Assembly (NCBI RefSeq): GCF_900128975.1
Contig: NZ_FQVC01000011.1
Coordinates: 1 to 64,000, forward strand
Reading direction: 5' to 3'
Origin: Devosia limi DSM 17137
GTDB taxonomy: Bacteria; Pseudomonadota; Alphaproteobacteria; Rhizobiales; Devosiaceae
Length of the DNA stretch: 64,000 nt
The notes beneath the pieces are model-generated. The model had not been told where the DNA came from and did not search any database. It saw nothing but the letters and a program-made list of their open reading frames with translations. The position numbers were made by a program, and so were the translations under genes. Below are positions 60,302 through 64,000 of this stretch, one piece after another; positions within the stretch are counted from its first letter, which is position 1; the number at the start of each line of letters is the position of its first letter.

Positions 60302-60798
60302 GCTTCACCCACCGTTTCAAACATTACATGGCTCAGTGCATCGGCAGCGGACTTGCCCGCCCAGACGACGAACTGGAACGCCTGGTAATATAGATCGCAG
60401 CTATCGGTAGCCGAGCGCAAGAGTGCTTCGCATTGCTGCGGCGACACTTCGGCGCCACCGGTCAACAGGTGCGAGTTGCGGAACAGCACCACGCCTTCCT
60501 TGTTCCAGATGTCGAAATGGCCGATCCACAGCTGCTCATTGATCAGTGAGATCAATTGCTTGATTTCGTTGCGCCGCCCCTCTGGCACTTTCAGATCGAA
60601 CGCGCAGGCAATATGCAGCGATTCAAGATCTTCCATCCAGTTGAACGAGACGTGATAGTCGCTCCAGCCGCCGCGCACCGAAATCGAGATTTCGTCGGCG
60701 TCCTGGCGTTCGAAAGTCCAGTCATTGATCGATGCGATATGCTCGATGATGTCCACCGGATGGACAGTGCGATCGGGCTCGATCTGTAGAAGTGACAT
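60298..60798 (-). CDS. YbjN-domain protein
   Basis: 166 residues. A YbjN (T3SS-chaperone-like) fold recognised by DADEISISVRGGWSDYHVSF and FRNSHLLTGGAEVSPQQCEA. These proteins are thought to assist other proteins; a direct role is not known. Coupled to proC by an ATGA overlap, an arrangement common in Hyphomicrobiales. The ATG at 60798 (MSLLQIEPDRTV) is chosen over a longer frame to 60930. Confidence 0.87.
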   Translation of the reverse strand: MSLLQIEPDRTVHPVDIIEHIASINDWTFERQDADEISISVRGGWSDYHVSFNWMEDLESLHIACAFDLKVPEGRRNEIKQLISLINEQLWIGHFDIWNKEGVVLFRNSHLLTGGAEVSPQQCEALLRSATDSCDLYYQAFQFVVWAGKSAADALSHVMFETVGEA

Positions 60799-61092
60799 TG
60801 ACGGGTTCCGTCCTGGGAGCGCGTGATCGGGAGCGGCCGCAAAGCCGACAGATTCAGGGTACTCAGGGAACTTACCGCACGCATGAGAGCTTACGAATCG
60901 TCCTGATGTTTTGACCCTACACCGCTCCACTGATTCAGGGGACGCGCGGCCGGTTCAGGACGCCAATCTCTTGTGGATGATCGGACTGCGAGCGTTAACA
61001 AGCCGTTAACAGACGGGCCGAACGCCCATCACAACTGCACGAATTCAGGACGCTTTGCTTGGAAACTGCGCGCGGCGCGCCCGTTATTTGCT
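60799..61092. other. Intergenic region upstream of ybjN
   Basis: About 295 bp. It contains two GTTAAC palindromes 14 bp apart (60993-61012) and should hold the ybjN-proC promoter on the minus strand. No gene or terminator seen. Confidence 0.45.
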
Positions 61093-61809
61093 CTAGCCAA
61101 GCATTTCGGGCCCGGCCCAGCCCGTCGTCAGCACCTCGGCCCATTGGGGAAAGCCGTTGTCCAGCGCCTGCCGGGCCGCACCATCCCAGTCATATCGGAC
61201 GATCCGCAGTTCTGCGGTCCAGCCCCCGCCCCGCCGCTCGATGATGGCATAGCGCGCATCGGGCGCCCCATGCACCAATTGCATGCCGACCGAGCCCGGA
61301 TTGACGATGATCCGCCCATCGCGCAGCCGCACGAAGCGCGCCACATGGCTATGGCCACACAGCAGCACCGGGAAATCGCGGCCATCGGCTAAAGCCGCCA
61401 CCTCCGCCTCGCTCGGCAGCGTCGTCGTCCGGCCATCGAAGAAATTGTCCAGCCAGGGCGCATTGTCGTCGCCGGGGATGCCGTGACAAAGGAACACCTC
61501 GCCGGCCTGCACGGCTTCGGCCGGCATGGTTCGCAACCAATCCAGCTGCGCCGGGTTCAGCCGCGACCGCGCAAAGCGATCAATAGCCCGCTGCGGCATC
61601 GCCTCGAGCACCCAGCGGTCGTGATTGCCGACAATGATCGGCCCTGGCAGCGCCATCAGCCGCGCGGCAGCGCCTGCCGGGTCCATCGGTCCGCTGACAT
61701 GGTCACCCAGGCACAACACCGCGTCGACACCCAGCCGGGCGATATCGTCCAGCACGGCATCGAGCGCCAGCCTGTTGCCATGCACATCGGAGATGACAGC
61801 GAAGCGCAA
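61093..61809 (-). CDS. Metallophosphoesterase (YfcE/MJ0936-like)
   Basis: 238 residues from a TTG start that gives MRFAVISDVHGNRLALDAVL. Calcineurin-like motifs in order: DVHGN, GDHVSGP, IIVGNHDRWV, LLCGHSHVARFVRL. Binds two metals and cuts a phosphodiester or phosphomonoester; substrate unknown. It starts 3 bp after the ubiK stop, so the two are co-transcribed. Confidence 0.92.
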   Translation of the reverse strand: MRFAVISDVHGNRLALDAVLDDIARLGVDAVLCLGDHVSGPMDPAGAAARLMALPGPIIVGNHDRWVLEAMPQRAIDRFARSRLNPAQLDWLRTMPAEAVQAGEVFLCHGIPGDDNAPWLDNFFDGRTTTLPSEAEVAALADGRDFPVLLCGHSHVARFVRLRDGRIIVNPGSVGMQLVHGAPDARYAIIERRGGGWTAELRIVRYDWDGAARQALDNGFPQWAEVLTTGWAGPEMLG

Positions 61810-61812
61810 GCC

Positions 61813-62076
61813 TTAGGTCGACTTGGTCTTGGCCTTGGGCTCAGCCTTGAGCGCCGCCAGTTCCTGGCGCAACGCGTCGATTTCCTCGCCCTGCACCTGC
61901 ACCAGCTCGCGCAGCGCGTCGAAATCCTCGCGCTTGACCAGGTCCATGTCGGCGACGAAACGCTGGGTCTGCGACTTGACCGCGGTCTCCACTTCCCGGC
62001 GCACGCCATCGGCCACGCCAGCCGCTTCATTCATCAGGCGGCCGAGATCGTCGAAGATCCTGTTGTTCTGGCTCAT
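61813..62076 (-). CDS. ubiK: Ubiquinone biosynthesis accessory factor UbiK-like
   Basis: 87 residues. N-terminal amphipathic helix (IFDDLGRLMNEAAGVADGV) and a C-terminal coiled coil (REDFDALRELVQVQGEEIDA) ending in Lys-rich KAKTKST: the layout of the BMFP/YqiC family now called UbiK, which helps late steps of ubiquinone synthesis near the membrane. The ATG at 62076 fits the family N-terminus. Confidence 0.85.
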   Translation of the reverse strand: MSQNNRIFDDLGRLMNEAAGVADGVRREVETAVKSQTQRFVADMDLVKREDFDALRELVQVQGEEIDALRQELAALKAEPKAKTKST

Positions 62077-62275
62077 GGCAAACCTCAAATATCGTGTTGG
62101 CCGGCAAAGCGGCGTCTTGCTCTGATATGTAATGCATCGGGTGCAAAAGTGGAAACCGGTTTTCCGCCGCGACCATGCGGCATACAAGACCGCGCGAGCC
62201 CGGCTTGACCGCAGACCGCCGAACCGGCGATGGTCCGCGCCGACCGGTTGCCATCGACAGCCCGGCTCACCACCT

Positions 62276-63121
62276 ATGTCAGCACCCAGTGCGGAGCACG
62301 CCTTGCCCTTTCCCGATATCGACCCCATCGCCTTTGCAATCGGCCCGTTTGCTGTCCGCTGGTATGCCTTGGCCTATCTGGTCGGCGTGGGCCTGGGGGC
62401 GCTGTACGCCATGCGCCTGTTGTCGCGCAAATCGCTCTGGGCCAATAATGCTCCGCCGTTCCAGCCGGCCGAAGCCTGGGATTTCGCCTTCTGGGCCATG
62501 CTGTCCATCGTGATCGGCGGCCGCATTGGCTATGTGCTGTTTTACAACCTGCCCTTCTACGCCGCCAATCCCATGCAGGTGTTCAACACCCTCGATGGCG
62601 GCATGTCCTATCACGGCGGCATGATCGGGCTGATGGTCGCCGGCATCATCTTCACCCGCCACAAGGGCGGCAATCCGCTGTCGACGCTTGACCTCCTGGG
62701 CGCGGTCGCCCCCATCGGCATCATGCTGGGTCGCCTCGCCAATTTCGTGAATGCCGAGCTATATGGTGCGCCCACCACCCTGCCCTGGGGCGTTGTCTTC
62801 CCCACCGATCCGCTGCAGGTCGCCCGCCATCCCAGCCAGCTCTATGAAGCCGCGCTTGAGGGCCTGCTGCTGTTCCTCGTCATTCGCTTCGTCACCCACA
62901 TCGCCTATGGCCTGCGCCGCCCCGGCCTCGTCGCCGGCATCTTCGCCATTGGCTATGCCCTGTCGCGCATCGCCGTTGAATTCGTGCGCCTGCCCGATGA
63001 GCAACTCGGCTATCTCTATGGCGGCTGGCTCACCATGGGCCAGGTGCTCAGCCTCCCCATCCTGCTCGGCGGTGTCGGACTTGTCGTTTTCGCCATGACC
63101 CGCAAGCCGGCTATTCGCTAG
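62276..63121 (+). CDS. lgt: Prolipoprotein diacylglyceryl transferase
   Basis: 281 residues, seven membrane helices. The active-site His lies in LDGGMSYHGGMIGLM; the Lgt signature is GRLANFVNAELYGAPT; a further conserved region is ARHPSQLYEAALEGLLLF. Moves diacylglycerol from phosphatidylglycerol to the lipobox Cys of prolipoproteins. The start at 62276 (MSAPSAEHALPFPDIDPIAF) fits the family. Divergent from ubiK, 97 bp before the next gene. Confidence 0.96.
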   Translation: MSAPSAEHALPFPDIDPIAFAIGPFAVRWYALAYLVGVGLGALYAMRLLSRKSLWANNAPPFQPAEAWDFAFWAMLSIVIGGRIGYVLFYNLPFYAANPMQVFNTLDGGMSYHGGMIGLMVAGIIFTRHKGGNPLSTLDLLGAVAPIGIMLGRLANFVNAELYGAPTTLPWGVVFPTDPLQVARHPSQLYEAALEGLLLFLVIRFVTHIAYGLRRPGLVAGIFAIGYALSRIAVEFVRLPDEQLGYLYGGWLTMGQVLSLPILLGGVGLVVFAMTRKPAIR

Positions 63122-63218
63122 GCTCTGGGGAACCAGGCCAGCTTCCATCAGGGCATGCCCGCGCCGGCGGGTATCGCCTTCTCCTGACTGCCGCCACACC
63201 CGTTCGTGGAGACCACCG

Positions 63219-64000
63219 ATGACCGAGAACCCCAGCCTCCCCGAGCTTATCGACATGCAGATCCGCACCACGGGTCCCATGTCGGTGGCCACCTATATGG
63301 GTCTGTGCCTCACCCACCCGTCCAAGGGCTATTACAAGGGCGCCGACCCCCTCGGCGCCAAGGGCGACTTCATCACCGCCCCCGAGATCAGCCAGATGTT
63401 CGGCGAGCTGGTCGGCTTCTTCTTCGTCAATCTCTGGCAGCAGATGGGCAGCCCCAGGGAATTCACCCTGCTCGAGCTGGGCCCCGGCCGCGGCACGCTG
63501 ATGGCCGATATGCTGCGCGTCGCCTGCCGCGCCGAGGGCTTCCGCGACGCGCTCGACCTGCGCCTGTTCGAGACCAATCCCACCCTGATTGCCGAGCAGC
63601 ATGCGCGCCTTGAAGCCTATGATCCCAAATGGATCGACAGCTTTGAAAAAGTCGGCCGCGGCCCGCTGCTGGTGGTCGCCAATGAATTTTTCGATGCCCT
63701 GCCCATCCGCCAGTTCGTCCGCAGCGATCAGGGCTGGCACGAGCGCATGATCGGGCTGATCGAGGGCAAACGCGCCTTTGGTCTCTCGCCAACCCCGATC
63801 CCGCCAACCTCGATGCCCGAAGCCGTCGCCGATGCGCCGCTGACCGCCGTGCTGGAGGTCGCCCTGGCCGGCACCGAGGTGATGACGCGCCTCGCCAACA
63901 CCATCTCGACCCAGGGCGGAGCTATTCTCGCCATCGATTACGGTTATGCGCGCACCCAGCCCGGCGACACCCTGCAGGGCGTGCGCCGCCATCAATATGC
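63219..64000 (+). CDS. MidA/NDUFAF7-type (DUF185) SAM-methyltransferase, 5' part
   Basis: The window ends after about 260 codons; the frame is still open. Recognised by MSVATYMGLCLTHPSKGYYK, GAKGDFITAPEISQMFGELV, the SAM-binding loop LLELGPGRGTLMADML and LLVVANEFFDALPIRQFV, all typical of the DUF185/MidA family. The mitochondrial member NDUFAF7 methylates an Arg of a complex I subunit; the bacterial role is less clear. It follows lgt, an order I recall from other Hyphomicrobiales. Confidence 0.9.
   Translation, partial: MTENPSLPELIDMQIRTTGPMSVATYMGLCLTHPSKGYYKGADPLGAKGDFITAPEISQMFGELVGFFFVNLWQQMGSPREFTLLELGPGRGTLMADMLRVACRAEGFRDALDLRLFETNPTLIAEQHARLEAYDPKWIDSFEKVGRGPLLVVANEFFDALPIRQFVRSDQGWHERMIGLIEGKRAFGLSPTPIPPTSMPEAVADAPLTAVLEVALAGTEVMTRLANTISTQGGAILAIDYGYARTQPGDTLQGVRRHQY

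Overview
The window is high-GC chromosomal DNA from an alphaproteobacterium of the order Hyphomicrobiales (Rhizobiales). Gene content and gene order (carB, greA, trxB with an LsrB/VtlR-type LysR gene; SDR-uvrC, aroG, pgsA-moaD-moaE; lgt-midA) suggest a Devosia-like genus, but this is inferred from protein resemblance only. No rRNA, tRNA or CRISPR array was seen. Intergenic space is rich in palindromic dispersed repeats.

Left part (1-17.0 kb): the 3' end of an IS5-family transposase, a cupin gene, motA-motB, an ArsR regulator with its SRPBCC partner, carB, a decayed phytanoyl-CoA dioxygenase gene, catB, an L-threonine aldolase gene, a secreted GH5 glycosidase with a TPR-methyltransferase, a cold-shock gene with a long leader, a PQQ-type sugar dehydrogenase, then greA, trxB and lsrB. 

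17.3-31.5 kb: corA is followed by a 1.4-kb non-coding block with four consecutive small-RNA units. All four share one promoter design, a GCATGGCTG box 13 nt before the -35 and a 17-nt spacer. The first three carry CCTCCTCCC anti-Shine-Dalgarno motifs and look like the cuckoo/CcsR RNA family. Next come a hypothetical protein, aatA, a LacI regulator with three palindromic operators in front of a 60-residue ORF, DUF4864, a small membrane protein whose 3' UTR also holds a CCTCCTCCC hairpin, a CBS protein, GNAT enzymes, an LTXXQ protein, a class V aminotransferase, EamA and DUF2147 genes, a candidate structured RNA, tdk and a thioesterase.

31.6-45 kb: three tandem secreted SH3b plus beta/gamma-crystallin-like proteins, an autotransporter, and uvrB. 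Downstream of uvrB are a DUF559 gene and four further copies of the uvrB 3' tail, spaced about 310 bp apart. The last copy ends just before an AT-richer three-gene island (40990-44396) that matches the layout of ABC-three-component (ABC-3C) systems: a nuclease-like protein, a small middle component and a Rad50-like ATPase. This island and its uvrB-tail border are the best candidates for a little-described system.

45-64 kb: a heavily palindromic spacer, then hemH, a DUF1007-NicO metal transporter, a LysR regulator and a creatininase on the minus strand. These are followed by a MarR-like gene, a fourth SH3b protein, an oxidase-family protein with a histone-H1-like tail, DUF2177, EamA, SDR-uvrC, aroG behind an aromatic-amino-acid attenuator, pgsA-moaD-moaE, ybjN-proC, ubiK with a phosphoesterase gene, lgt, and a midA-like gene cut by the window end.
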